Positions 22,816 through 35,304 of a stretch of DNA of 64,000 bases are shown piece after piece. The notes below the pieces were generated by a model. The model saw only the letters and a program-made list of their open reading frames with translations. It did not search any database and was not told where the DNA came from. The position numbers and the translations under genes were made by a program. The DNA is from Membranipora membranacea (taxonomy: Eukaryota > Bryozoa > Gymnolaemata > Cheilostomatida > Membraniporidae), in assembly GCA_914767715.1 (NCBI GenBank), contig OU612070.1:17842025-17906024 (forward strand), read 5' to 3'. Every line of letters begins with the position of its first letter. Positions within the stretch are counted from its first letter, which is position 1.

Positions 22816-23403
22816 GTAAGATTTACAGTGTATCAACATGGCCTTGAGGGGAAGCAAGCAACTATAATCATAAACAATACCAAGTTTAGACTCCAAAAAT
22901 ACTCATCGTCTTTGCAAATTGTCAATCTACATATAAACCATTTTGAGTTGTCTTTCCACTCTAGCAAAGTTAGTGCGGCAGGAGTGTCATTGTGGCAATA
23001 TTTGGATTCAAAGACCCATATTTCATGATTCGGAGACCAACGCTGACTAACGAACACTGATAATTAGACACTCACCTCACAGCTGGGGTGAAGCGGTATT
23101 CATTAAAATACCGGCGTCCTATTCTTTGCCAGACTTTTTTACTCAAATAGTTACTTGTAACTGGGATTTCAATGTTTTGTACAACATGCATATGAAATCA
23201 ACCCATTAAGTTGCAACCGATTGATAGATTGTGCAGCAATATTACATATAGCCATGTCTATCCTCACTTGACTTGATGACGTTTTGAATGTCATTGGATT
23301 ACTGCTGCTAATGCATATCTTGTTCTGGTGATCTTTAAAACATTATAATATATAAATTTAATATTTTTATATGTACAAATATTCTTTACTGCTTTACTTT
23401 CAG

Positions 23404-23536
23404 AGCAATCGCTGTGCTGGGTTTATGAAAGAGAGATGAAGACAGAACAACTTTCAAACAAATCTGACGATTCAGTAGAAATGAGCAAAAAACTTGTGTT
23501 AGAGATGAGAAAATACAGATAATGTGGAATCAAAGT
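23404..23536 (+). other. candidate 3' exon downstream of the hairpin cluster
   Basis: It lies between TTTACTTTCAG and a GTAAGTTA donor. One frame is open from the acceptor for 39 codons (QSLCWVYEREMKTEQLSNKS...) to TAA at 23520-23522. The charged C-terminus has no recognised domain. It may be part of the same transcript as the hairpin exons. Confidence 0.3.
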
Positions 23537-23616
23537 GTAAGTTATCACACAGTGTTCTCTATTTTAGGAGCTGTTTATAATTAAATATATATTATAATTA
23601 AATGATATTTAATTAT

Positions 23617-23661
23617 TGTTTATCACATCCACTCCTTTATATAGAGTGGATGTGATAAACA
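23617..23661. repeat. perfect 18-bp inverted repeat hairpin
   Basis: TGTTTATCACATCCACTC (23617-23634) is repeated as its exact reverse complement at 23644-23661 with a 9-bp AT-rich loop. No flanking duplication was found. Confidence 0.6.
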
Positions 23662-24355
23662 TACAAGAGATGTTTGTATTATCAGTAGACCTGATCACTA
23701 GAAGCCATGAAATGAGCCCCAAATTAAGCCATTGTACTGGTAAGGCTTATCAAACCTTCTCCCTGCGGCTCACTTGATTTAAGGAACCCACTCACCCCCT
23801 GCTCTCTCCCTGCTCCCCCCCCCCCCCCCCCCCCGTCAAGGACATAACAAAACTAGACTGAAGCTCCCATTACAACCAACATGCAGCAGTTGGAGTTTAT
23901 ATTATCCCCATCACTAAGTAAACATAACCGGTCCCAGATGTAGTGGGAAAAATAAAATCAGATAATTACAAACTTAGTAATTTATTCCACCATATATCTG
24001 GGGAGAATTATATACTGGCTTTGTCAAAATTCTAAACAGTTGAATGTTGAAAAAAATATCTAGTTGCCTCATCTAAAGTGAGGGTGTTTTTTACGGTAAC
24101 GGTAAGGCATTGATGAAATTTCAAGGAGAAGAAAACTCTTTAAGGTATGCAGGTGGCTTCAGTATGTATCGTTGACTGACTGTGATTACTAGCTAGTCTA
24201 CTTGACAGATCTATCTCACTTTAGCACTACTGTCTATGAGGTGGTTGGATGATGCTCTATTGTAGAATGATGCCTGTAATTTAGTATTTGTCCGTAGACT
24301 ATGATCGCGCATGCTGAGAATATTTGCTGTTGTATCATTGGTTAAATAGCTTGAT

Positions 24356-24369
24356 CAAGGAGTTAAAAG
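24356..24369. mobile_element. partial mini-palindrome with direct repeats
   Basis: The left half of the CAAGGAGTTAA palindrome is flanked by GCTTGAT on both sides (24349-24355 and 24370-24376). The right half seems deleted, but the direct repeat survives. Confidence 0.4.
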
Positions 24370-25760
24370 GCTTGATAATAAAGAATTGGCGGTATTTTCA
24401 TGATTATTTAGAAAGGTCCTATCGAGCTTTCAATATGATTCAGTTGACTTTCCACTCCATCTGCATGTGGTATAGATAGAAACTTACTTGATGACATAGC
24501 CACGAGCACGATCCGTAGGAGTCTCTTGTTATCTTGACTAGTCATCTACCTTAGTTTTTAGCAGAAGAGAAAGTAAGCGCCTCATGACACATGCCCCCAC
24601 AGACGACAAATATGTAACAGAGTTGTCCCCTCCCCTGTGAGTTGACGATTGATCTTTGGTGACCGTTTTGACAAGGCACAGTGTTCTCACGTGGTTAGAC
24701 AGCGGCTCTTCAAGGGGAGTCTTGTTATTCGGGATCAGCTTTAGCTATAAGCATAAGATGTCACTTGTAGCTTCACATGATCGCAGATTATTGAGAGAGG
24801 CACAGCTTAGCACTGAGGTTAGGTACCCCATGTGTAGGTTAGACTATCGTGGGTGCGCCTAGTTTCAGTATCCTGTGTCACGAGTTGTGAGTGTTGCTCA
24901 TACTGACATGAACATCTCATGGCTGCAAGAATCTGAGTGATGTACAGTCTTAGCGCATTACAGCATCCTGTACAACTGGTCGTGTCAGTACACAAGTGAT
25001 ATCATGATTGTTGTTGGATCCTCTGTAGCTGGGTATTATGGTGTCTCGGGAGCTCAGCTGATGGGAACTTGGTGGATTGGTATTAAGCTCAGCTGTTTTT
25101 AGATGGAATTCAAAGGAAGAACACAAATACAGCAATCTATCTATCAATCCTGATATACTATGATCATGCAGTCTGTGATTGCTGTAGTCTGGTCAGGTAG
25201 TACAGGAGATTTTACCTCGCTTGTCATCGGATACATCTATGTTAGTTTAGTTACGTATCGTTTTGTTGACCAGTTCCTTGCTCTTAGCCCATGATTGAGG
25301 CTTAAGTGTACTGGGAAATTTTCCTCTTGAGCTCGAGCTTGTTCGTTTTGAATTTTTCAACTGATGTTGAATGCTTGATATGGCCTTTACATTTGAGCAT
25401 GCTTCTATTTTTAATTATAATATCATAAACTTGCAATATAATCTGTGTACATTATTTCCCCTGACAAGGTTAGGTTATACCATCATTCATAGTGCATAGA
25501 ATCTGCATAGAGTGGCCCTCAACTTTACGGAATGGCTGATTTTGTTGTTAGTTGTTTTGCTCTGTCCTGTCAGTGCAGGGATCAGTTGAAACCTTAGCCT
25601 GTGTATTGGGAAAAGTTGGCGGCTCATGGTAGATTTCATTCTGTTTTTTTGATTGGGTGTCAAAGGATTTTAATCGCTTGACATGACCAAATAGTGGAAG
25701 CCCTTTGAATTTGAGTATGTTTCTGAGGTTAACAAGTGATATCATGGTGATAGTTAGAAT

Positions 25761-25834
25761 GTAGCCTGGTCAGTATGTAGTCTGTCAGTATGCAGTCTGG
25801 TCAGTATGCAGTCTGGTGAGCATTGTAGTCTGGT
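25761..25834. repeat. short tandem repeat, GTCTGGTCAGTATGCA type
   Basis: About four imperfect copies of a 15-17 bp unit containing AGTCTGGTCAGTATG follow one another. Confidence 0.7.
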
Positions 25835-26360
25835 TGGTAAGTTTTATAGGATTAATGAGTTTGACTGAATTAAGCAGCGTATCCGTATGGGTTGCTGGTA
25901 TTGGATCTTATCTCAGGTTTATTTTTGTGTTACTCAATATGGACAGAGCTGATCTGGCCGTGTCTTTTTTCATCACCCAGTGGTTATCGCTGTCAGGTTT
26001 CTTGCGTAATATTGCTAGTAACATGGTATTTTCATTTTTTTGCCTCAATTGTATCACTTGATTGATAGTATTAATGAGTGTTTATTGCTAACAGTAATAT
26101 TAAGAACATAAATATTGCAATCGAAATAGATTGGAAAAAAGTTAAAATCAATATGTAAATAATATGCAGTAGAAATATAAAGAAAGCAAAGCAACATTCT
26201 AATAACTTGCGGCCAGCGCGTTTTACAGCGCGAGTATAATAAAAAAAAGATAAGCTCTTTTTTAGGGGAAAGATAGTAATGTTTTCAACTAGAGTAGATT
26301 AGGAAACTCAATATGATAGGGGGCTGTAGAACTGCACTGTTAGGAGTAAAAAGCCTATAT

Positions 26361-26385
26361 AGGTGGGGTGGGGTGGGGTGGGGTG
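26361..26385 (+). repeat. GGGGT repeat, G-quadruplex candidate
   Basis: Four consecutive GGGGT units give four G4 runs separated by single T, which is favourable for a G-quadruplex. Confidence 0.6.
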
Positions 26386-27331
26386 TAGGCAGTGAATATG
26401 TAACATATCATAGATTTTGGGGTCCAAGTCCCAATCAAAAGACGTTGGTATTCGCCACTTGGAGATAGCAACCGACCGATGATCCCCTGACATTGCCCGG
26501 TGGGAGGATAATGATACCAGTCTGCCAGTACAATGGTCTCGTGTCCAATAATGGCTTCTTTTGATCCAAGGTCGGGGGTGGGTCTTTCAATTAGAAATTA
26601 ATGAGGAATAGTTTGAAGACCCCCCCCCCACTCTGGTATGAGCAATCATTACAAACATCCCTGTATTAATATAATTAATATAAACAGCTACAAATAGAAC
26701 TATACTGTGCGGTGACTAATTATACTATTACAGGTTCCTTCATATTTTGTGTATTCTTATTATTAAAAATATATAATATTAAGATTTTATTATTATCACT
26801 GTATATCTTTACTCTGTGAGATTATATCCAGCCAATGTATATCTAATAAGGATGATATCTCATCTATGACTTTCCAAATTTTGTAACAGCTCATGTCCAA
26901 CAATTTTCCTCATACAAATAAATATATGGGATATATCAGTTATATCATATGAACACACATCAACAAGAAGCTTTCTGATCTTACTAATGCTTTTTAATTT
27001 GTAACAACGCTGTGCATATTAATAAAATATTGATTTGGAAATATCTCTTGTGGCATTGTCAAAGTAAATGAATGGATCAACTGTTTCGTAACGACCATGG
27101 AAAATCTGATCATAAAATCGGCCATGAATAACTTGAAGTAATGATTGACTACACTACACGATATAACCAAACAAGTTGCTCTTTGGACGGTAAAACGGTA
27201 GTGGTCTGTTACTATGAGACAACTCCTTGATGTAACGCTTACAAGCTACATTTTATGTGTTGATTCTACAGTAATGACAATGAGTGTATGTTAATATTAG
27301 GGATGTCGGTCGTTAAATCAATTGGTTACAA

Positions 27332-27371
27332 CAGGGAGGGTGGGATAACCCAGAGAGGGTAACCCTCCCTG
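27332..27371. mobile_element. mini-palindrome insertion, CAGGGAGGG ends
   Basis: A 40-bp element with ends CAGGGAGGGT and ACCCTCCCTG is flanked by GTTACAA (27325-27331 and 27372-27378). The repeat is 8 bp if the next C is counted on both sides. The CAGGG terminus is typical of hAT transposons. Confidence 0.65.
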
Positions 27372-27543
27372 GTTACAACCTATTGTGAAAATTGTGCTGG
27401 GGAATTGATGAGTTGCCTGTCCTCTGATATAAAATAAACCAATCAACATTAATGAATTTCATTAATTTATCAGGTGATTCCACTTTTAATATTTGTAAAG
27501 AGTTTCCGGTGGTAATTGACAAACACTCAACCAAGGGTTATTA

Positions 27544-27564
27544 CAAGGGTAAACTATGCCCTTG
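27544..27564. mobile_element. mini-palindrome insertion, CAAGGG ends
   Basis: A 21-bp element with ends CAAGGG and CCCTTG is flanked by GTTATTA (27537-27543 and 27565-27571). Confidence 0.55.
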
Positions 27565-28425
27565 GTTATTATATAAATAATGTATAGGACCCTTGACTCA
27601 ACTAGAGGGGGAATACTTAGCACTCAAGACATAGCTATTAACCACCAATATCAAATCAAGGAGTGTTTACTTCATGATCAAATATACACTCACCACCAAG
27701 CTGTGAATGGGAGTTATGGAGGTTGGTTTTGATGTGAGTGAGTGAGGTCTTCGCACTGTTGGTTTGGCCTTCATTGACTTCACCTCGGCTCCAGCAAGGA
27801 ATCTTGAAATCCTTGGCTCCAGCAATGAACTAAACCTCAAGCAATGAACTAAGCCAATGAACTAAAAAGGTTTAGTTCATTGGCTCCAGTCTCTTGGTAC
27901 TGAATTTTTTTCAGGCTCCTCTAGCATAATAATAGAAACAACGGGTCATCATGCCCACAACAATGAAGTGATAGGGGTAGGCAGAGTGCCTTCCTGCTGG
28001 ATGCTATTGGGCAGTATAGTCACAATGATGTTTGTCCTATTCCCATACCTTAAACGCATACACTGGTTTGCTGGAAGAAAAGTAAAGCAAATGTTTTTGG
28101 TATCAGTATTGGACCAAGGCAAGCAGATAAATATCAGCTGTGATGAGAATTCATCCAGACGCCTATAAAGCATCTGCCGGTTGCTAATCAGGCATCCTGC
28201 GCATGCTATGCTATATATCAATCTGGGTGGGTATTTAGCAACTGATGACGGCTACACTCGGATGGTTTTTTGCTATAGTTGTGAGTTTGGTGTCAAAGCC
28301 CATCCCGAGGCCTATTAGCGGGTTCTCTCATGAAAAGCAAAGCCTGCCAGACAGCTACAGAGGCCCATGCTTGTAATATTTACAGAAATTGTTTATTGTT
28401 CCCGAGCAGCAGGAAGGTTTGAGAT

Positions 28426-31400
28426 ATGGCATCCAAAGAGAACAAAGGCGCAACAGATATATCAAAATTTGATCCAATGCTATTCTTACTGGCTGGAACC
28501 TCAAACATGACTGGTGCTACAGGTAGCTGTTTACTGTAAACTTATAAGTATTCAATCTTTTCTTAACTATTGCTGATATCTCTCCAATGTCATAACATCA
28601 GTTTGTAGGCCCACAACCACACAAGGTTATTTTTGAAAAAAGCTTGACACACACAAATGACTGAAATAAAAAAAATTTTCTATGGGCATCATTTTTTATT
28701 TGTTGATTTTATCAAAACTAAGTCATGGCTATCTTGTTTTTGGTAAAAAGCACTACTTCGAAACAAAGGTTGCCATGCAATAGTAGACCAGATATAACGA
28801 GGTGGCATAGAAGTAACGGCTGTAATTTCATGAGTTAGTCGCAGTGTTCAGGGTATGTGGCCAATGTCTTGTCTCTTGTACTCAGAGTAAAGCCAGTGTT
28901 TTTTTTTTCTCTTTCTAGTCACCAATCCAGTTGATGTGATCAAAACACGATTACAATTAGACAACGAGCTATCGTCTAAAGCTCAAAAGAGATATAACGG
29001 GTTTGTGAGAGGACTAGGCCGTATTGTTGCGGAAGAAGGTCTACGTGGATTATATAAGGGGTGAGACAAAATGTTATGTCTACTTTTCATATACATGCTT
29101 GAAGTAAGAATGTTATCATATTGGTTATTGTAATTATGTTTTTATTTTTTATGATTCACAGAGATTAGCTGTCAGTAAGTAAACATGCAGTTCATTTCTA
29201 GCCTTAGGGTCGTTGGTGCCCAAGTATAGCCCCATTGGTTGAGAATGTGGGCTCCTGTCTCTCAAAGAAAAACAAACACCATAGAAAATTTCTTATCATT
29301 CATGGACAAATAGCAGTCAGAACTGATTTGAGGCTCAGCTAAACCATACACCTTGCCTTAGAGTGACCTTGTGGCATTGTCTAGTCTATGATCTCACAGA
29401 CTAGACAACGCCACAAGGTCAATCTAAGGCTGTTCAATCGCATGTACTGTGCTCAGTTTTCTGCTCCCTTCGCTATGTGAGTTATGTTTTACTGCTATGT
29501 GAGCTCTGATATTACTGCTATGTGAGTTATGTTTTGTCTGATGTTACTGCTATGTGAGTTATGTTTTGCCTTTAGAGTTGGTAGAGCTTATGATTTACCT
29601 ATCTACCAATCAGCTGTGTGTCTGCAGAGTGATTTATTAATCTGCAGTAAACATTAACCTCAATATTATATTTCATCATTGCTTTTTGTATGCTTCCAAT
29701 AGATACACTGCTTTCTATTTTGTATATATATATATATGTACATGTGATTGTGATCGAAAGTTAGTGTTTAGTATATTTGGTTGATGAATTAAATGATTAA
29801 ACCTCAGAGTACAAATATATCTAAATGATTGGCTTGAGTGTGTTTCCCATAGAGTAATTGTATACTCTATACACTATATAATATATAATAACTCTATGGT
29901 TTTTCCTTTTGCAGATGGACAGCTTCAATGATGAGAGAGAGTTCGTACAGTGGAATTAGACTGGGAGCATATGAACCTCTCAAATGGCAGTTGGGGGCCA
30001 CTGACCCTGCCCATACACCTCTGTGGAAAAAATTGGTGGCTGGGGCTACTTCTGGTTAGTGCAATCTGGTTTCCCTTTTTCGATGTCCCTCTTGTCTTTA
30101 GCCACGATAGGTATTTTTATTTGAATTTCATCTTTCCGAATTGAGTTCTTTTGCAATTAGAATTCATTTAAAAATGATCAAAACGCTTTACAAACTTCCA
30201 CTGCTTTGTCTGATCATCCACAATCACAAAAAAATCAGATTTCTAAACCCAAAATACCTATTTTATCTGCAGCTTGGATCAGCTGTTTCAGCGATCATAT
30301 CCATGTCTTCTTTTATTCAAATAGGACAAGTTTGCATTTACAGTTTGTAACAGATATATTACTGAACAAACCTACATGATATTATATCGGTGGCGTCCTT
30401 TCCTCTCCCTCTCTCAACCCAATTGAAAGAACATTGAAAGAACTTCGTATTTTTTGTCCGATAGGGTTGATTTTAGATTCGTAGATAACTCTGTTTGTGT
30501 CGGTTGACAAAAGAAAAATGTTCAAACTCCAAGCTATAAAGAATGGGATGGTTATCTGCTCTACTATAAATTATCAATCAAACTATTTTGTAGGAGCTAT
30601 CGGTTCAGCTATCGCTAACCCTACTGATGTAGTAAAGGTGAGACTTCAGGCTCAGGGGAAGGTTAACCCTGGCGAGACTCTGAGACACTCTGGAGCTTTC
30701 TCTGCATTCTCAGATATCCTCAAACAAGAAGGCAAGTCACCGCTTGTTTGTAAGGACAGCAGATAGCTAGAAAACTGAACAAATTGGTTTGTGCAAATAA
30801 TTTAAGTGTGCATTTAATAGTTTATATGGTACAGTACGTGGTAATTGTTCAATGATAGGCTAGGGGCCATCAGACATGTGCCAAGAGTTTGGGCTGCGCA
30901 AACTTATGCTTAGAGAAATAGTCCAATCTGCATGGGTTTAGAGTTTGTTCCCCTTGACCTGCAGCGCACCAGTAGAATGGGAATGTCCCTGTATAAAGGC
31001 AAATTGGACCAAACTTGATATGCTCTATGATGATACCATATATGGTTATAAAATAACTGCTTTTCAACCGGTATACTTCATACAGGTGTGAGAGGATTGT
31101 GGACTGGATGTGGACCTACCATATGTAGAGCTATGATCTTAACTGCCACACAGGTAATATGTCACTATGTAACATTACTTAGAATCTATATAATGAGACT
31201 TATATCAGCCATGGAAATGTGTCTTATATTCAAATTCATTTATGCTACCTCGTTGACAAGTGTCTCTTAACACCTTGTCTAGACAGTGCGGTTATAGAGT
31301 GTGTGCAGATTGTTGTGAGTATTGAGTGGGAACTTGGAAGCTCTTTGAGCTGTTCAGAACTCAATTCAAAGGACTACCTTGTTGATTGATATGCCAATGA

Positions 31401-32474
31401 CTAGGGCGGGCTAGTTATTCGTTGGTGCGTGTTTCATTATCACTATCAATATAAAAGACTTCCCGAAAAGCAATTGGATAGATTCTCGGATGGTTTCTAA
31501 CTTGCTCATATAATACTTTCCAGGAAAATCATTTCAAATAATCTAATCATAACTCATGGCATGTTGTAAGTCAGGTTGATAGTTGATATCGCGAGCTCAT
31601 AAAACAAAATGGCCTATTCCCATGTTTACAGATACCTACCTATGATCATATGAAGCACACATTACTCAATCATAATATTATGTCAGAAGGAATGCCCCTG
31701 CACATTATATCTTCTATGGTAGCTGGCTTCATGTGTGCGGTCACTTCATCACCTATAGATACGATAAAAACAAGAGTCATGAACCAACATAAAATAGGTG
31801 AGTGTTCTTTATGTCTAACAAGGCCAAATTTGTTCCTTAGAAGAAATCCTGTCTACGACAGGTAGGTAAACTGGATATTGTTTATGTTTAGATTTTATTT
31901 TTTTAGAGAAATATGTGCAATGTTTTGAAAGCACTGTCATACAGGTCTTCCCCAACCCCCTGTTTCTCTCACTACATTTGACTACCAGCCTCTATACCGG
32001 CCACACACTCCCTCCTTCAGGCCATACAAATTTGGGATAATCTCCCTCCAAAAGTTAACATACTGCTAGGATGACAACTCCAAATTCTTATCGAAGATTT
32101 AAAATTCTGACGTCAAATTTCTGTCAACTAAGATGTTTATTGAAATACTCAATCTATGAATTGAATTAAAATGTAATTGATTTTATGAAATTCATCTTAC
32201 CCTCGTGTAGATTTTGCAGAAACTGAATTTGTTAATACATTGTATGATTGACAGACTGATGGAATATGTTTTGTTTTCTTCCCTGTATTAAGATGGAGTA
32301 GGGGCCAAATACTCATCCCCCATTGATGCTGTGAAGCAGTGTGTTAAAGTGGAGGGTATTCGAGGCTTATATAAAGGTTTCTTCCCTAACTGGATGCGTA
32401 TAGGACCACATACTATAGTCACATTCTTTGTATTTGAGCAATTGCGACACTTGGTAGGTATTCGGCCCGTGTAA
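28426..32474 (+). CDS. mitochondrial carrier (SLC25), uncoupling-protein-like
   Basis: Seven exons join in frame to 310 residues: 28426-28522, 28919-29060, 29915-30054, 30594-30731, 31086-31153, 31632-31797 and 32293-32474. The product is an inner-mitochondrial-membrane solute carrier with the usual three repeats. The odd-helix signatures read [18 protein letters not shown] and SPIDTIKTR. The matrix-loop motifs read [20 protein letters not shown] and [10 protein letters not shown]. Length is normal for SLC25. Overall it resembles the UCP4/UCP5 and dicarboxylate-carrier branch, but the substrate cannot be read from sequence alone. Exon 4 uses a GC donor (GCAAGT). Introns contain a 76-nt hairpin and a flanked mini-palindrome. 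An inner donor at 32454 could splice to exons at 34700. Confidence 0.93.
29355..29430. ncRNA. 76-nt near-perfect hairpin in carrier intron 2
   Basis: GCCTTAGAGTGACCTTGTGG on the left pairs with CCACAAGGTCAATCTAAGGC on the right. The inner stem has TTGTCTAGTCT against AGACTAGACAA around a loop of about 10 nt. The stem has about 33 pairs with only a few mismatches. The size fits a pre-miRNA (intronic, either strand); a small foldback transposon is equally possible. Confidence 0.4.
29470..29571. repeat. short tandem repeat in carrier intron 2
   Basis: Four spaced copies of CTGCTATGTGAG(T/C)T occur, three of them followed by ATGTTTT. It is a local imperfect duplication. Confidence 0.6.
29848..29898. 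mobile_element. mini-palindrome insertion in carrier intron 2
   Basis: A 51-bp AT-rich element with ends CATAGAGT and ACTCTATG is flanked by GTGTTTCC and GTTTTTCC (one mismatch). It lies 16 bases before the exon 3 acceptor, so its right end forms part of the 3' splice region. Confidence 0.55.
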
Positions 32475-34699
32475 ATTCTAGTTGATTTGCGGCGGGGATA
32501 TTTACACGAGCTGCCAAAGAAGTTTCTTTACTCAAATAGGAATGTAACCAATTCTTGCTCAAGCTGATGCTGAAGAAATTAGTTTGATATTTTGTTTTGG
32601 AATAAGCAGATCTGACTTATAAGAGAGGACAGTATATTAACGTGATATTTCAGATTTTATTTCCTTTATGAGATTAGACCTTAAATTTTTTTTTTTACAA
32701 AAGTTATTGTGATTGCTTTGGTGAGCATCACTCGGTCAGTGGCCATCTATCGCTGTAAGATAGAGGATCCTTCCTTCGTACATTTGAGTTACCACATGAA
32801 GATATCTTTTTAATCATTTATTGATAGTATTGTGAAACTTTTTATGAAATTTTAATGTTGACCTGGTCTCAATGTCCAGTCTGCTTCCTGACCATCACAC
32901 TGACATCGAGACTTCACTATTATCATGTGCATCTCTGATCGTTAGTTTCAGTATAGTAAGAGTACCTAACATGCACCTGCCCCTAGTTAGTGAAATTGAA
33001 GTACGGTCGTCACACCGAATTCGTTGTGATGGTTCTCATGCTAAGTGAATTAGTTCACTCTCTATCGATCAGAGATATACATGCAATAGTATATCACATG
33101 ATCAGTGTGGCAGTCCATTAGATGGATGTCTGTCTCATTCTTAATTGTTTTGCGTTTAAAAAAATCCGGCCAGTAATTTCTGTGACATTTTGGTTGTTGG
33201 TATAATATTAATAACGCACATTTTTTCTACAAAATAAAGCGTTGATTGATTAAGTTATATTATTCTTGTATCAGTGAGTATTAGAGAATGAAAACGAAGA
33301 TGTTTTTGTTTTCACAGCTAGTTAGATAACCAACATTATTTTCATGTCATGAAATCTAAGCCAATTTATCTTTTTAATTATGCATTATATTTGTCATTAA
33401 TATGTCAATAGTTGTGGATACAGGCAAAAGCTCTACATTTGTAGTGTAAAGAAAATTGATTATTAATAATCAATGTAAAATCCCATACCCAGGTAAGAGT
33501 TACCTCTGTAGAGGATGTTCTTTCCACTACAAACGTGTTGGCTTTTGCTAATGAAAAATATTAACAATTCTATTAATGTTGAATCAGTACCAATTGTATG
33601 AAACCACTCTCAGCAATGACTATAATCAAAGATTATAAATACTAGTCATTGCTATAATTATACTATACTATATATAATCTTTGTTCTCAGTAATTCTGAA
33701 TGAATTTCCTTTAAACTGAGTATAAGGTAGGATTATATAACTTTCTTTGAAAGTGGATGTTCACATCATTAGTTTGCATCTATGAGGAGTCACGAATTTG
33801 TATACTTCTATTCTAACTGACTTGATCATGCTTGAATTTATTATGCTGTCAGCCACGGTGTCCTAAAAGTTATGTAAATTAGATGTAAGCTGCATCAGTG
33901 AATCGGTGAAATGTTATCAACTAGCTGGCTTGAGATATTTGCGTTCTTCACCCCTACGTGGTGAGATTATTTCCGAGTGCTCAATGGACTGTTATTTTCT
34001 AATATGGTGAAATAACTTCTTAAAAACTGACACTGACAGGCAAGAATTTAATCAATCAAACTCATCAAAATTCATCGTTTTTGTGTGTCACTATTATAAG
34101 CAATGAATATTTATAATATCATGATCTTTCAATTGGGCAAATTCTATCACAATTCGCACGCCCAAAATGTATAGTTTCTTCAAAGAGTGAGCGTCTTATG
34201 GGTGAGGTCCGAGACCATCGCGCCGATAGCAATTTTAGCTTTGCTAAATTGAAAGACTGTTGTGAGATGTTTTTGGCGGGGGGGGGGGGATATAATTTAG
34301 GGAAGTAAAAAACTTGATTATTATAAAGTCAGCCTAATGTTTGAGGATATTTATTATACCTGGGACTAAACATTTGTGTGTTCTGACATCAGAGGATTTA
34401 TGTACAGGGAGGGTAAACTACTTCATCTTAATTCTGTTGAGAACCTTTCCTAGCTATGTGTGTTTAATACCCTTACCTTCACAATGACATAAAAGTTCTC
34501 AATTGTTCATATTTACATAAAGTATTTGAATATCCCCACACACTATGCAGATTTTATATGACAGTACCCTGTGTGTTTTGTAATAAATACTAGCCATATT
34601 CAAACATACTTAGCTCATGATGGCCAGTGATAAGTCTGCAGTAATGTTAGGTTTCCCTAATAAGTAAACTTTTAATCTTGAATATCTATATTTTGACAG
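32475..34699. other. no coding sequence seen; contains an inverted repeat
   Basis: It is AT-rich without supported exons. Imperfect inverted arms of about 30 bp occur at about 33424-33453 (GGCAAAAGC...TTTGTAGTG) and 33520-33552, suggesting a small foldback element. A second inverted pair AAAGATTATA/TATAATCTTT lies at about 33629-33681. Confidence 0.5.
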
Positions 34700-35304
34700 T
34701 TGCAGCTTACACTCAAGTATAAGATCGATCCGGATTCACCAGAGTGTTACGACAGCCCCAGCAGACAGGTAATATATAGTTTTCCAGTGTACAATCAAGG
34801 AGTAACAGCTAACGCTATTACTCCTTGGTACAATCAAGGAGTAACAGCTAACGCTATTACTCCTTGGTACAATCTTGGTATTTTCTCACACTCTGTGATG
34901 TTTTTACTGATACTACCTTGTAGCTTTCAGCTGGTGATTATAATTATTAATTGTATATTATCTAACATGACGACATATTTAATGACAGGCTGAATAGCAA
35001 TAAACGCTAAAACTCAGCTTGGGCTCTATAGTGCCACCCCAGCATGTGTATACTGTATGCCTGTCATCAGGGCCTAGGAGTTACTGTTTGTTATGACTAG
35101 CTTGTTTTGTCAAATTTATGTTTCAGTAGATACACATTGTTTTGCTTACTAGGAGCGTGAGTACAGATTAAGTGTGATTACAATCAGAGCTCATATATCT
35201 AGTAGACTTCTGGAGCTGCCGCTGGATTTACCCTGACGCTGCCGCTGGATATACCCTGATGCAGAGCTGAGTGTCTCATATTGTGCGGCTGATCACAGCT
35301 AAAG
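34700..35304 (+). other. two candidate exons, possibly alternative carrier 3' end
   Basis: Exon 34700-34768 (after TTTTGACAG, before GTAATAT) is open in one frame: LQLTLKYKIDPDSPECYDS.... Exon 35153-35304 (after GCTTACTAG, before GTGAGCGG) continues in phase, EREYRLSVITIRAHISSRLL..., to a TGA at 35226-35228. The phase also fits the internal donor in the last carrier exon at 32454, so they could encode an alternative carrier C-terminus. They could equally be 5' UTR exons of the fucosyltransferase gene. Confidence 0.35.
34796..34866. mobile_element. mini-palindrome in tandem duplicate
   Basis: Two identical 32-bp palindromic units (CAAGGAGTAAC start, TTACTCCTTG end) alternate with three copies of GTACAAT (34789-34795, 34828-34834, 34867-34873). 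This is either an insertion followed by unit duplication or repeated insertion at one target. Confidence 0.65.

Larger units (their letters stand above)
23537..28425. other. intergenic stretch, no gene recognised
   Basis: No coding exon could be supported. Noted inside are a run of 20 C at 23815-23834, a short tandem repeat at 25761-25834, a GGGGT repeat at 26361-26385, three flanked mini-palindromes and an inverted repeat near 27820-27895 (CAATGAACTAAACCT against its reverse complement). Confidence 0.55.

Noticed and set aside
23815-23834. Run of 20 C
   Set aside because: A homopolymer, possibly with assembly error; no function inferred.
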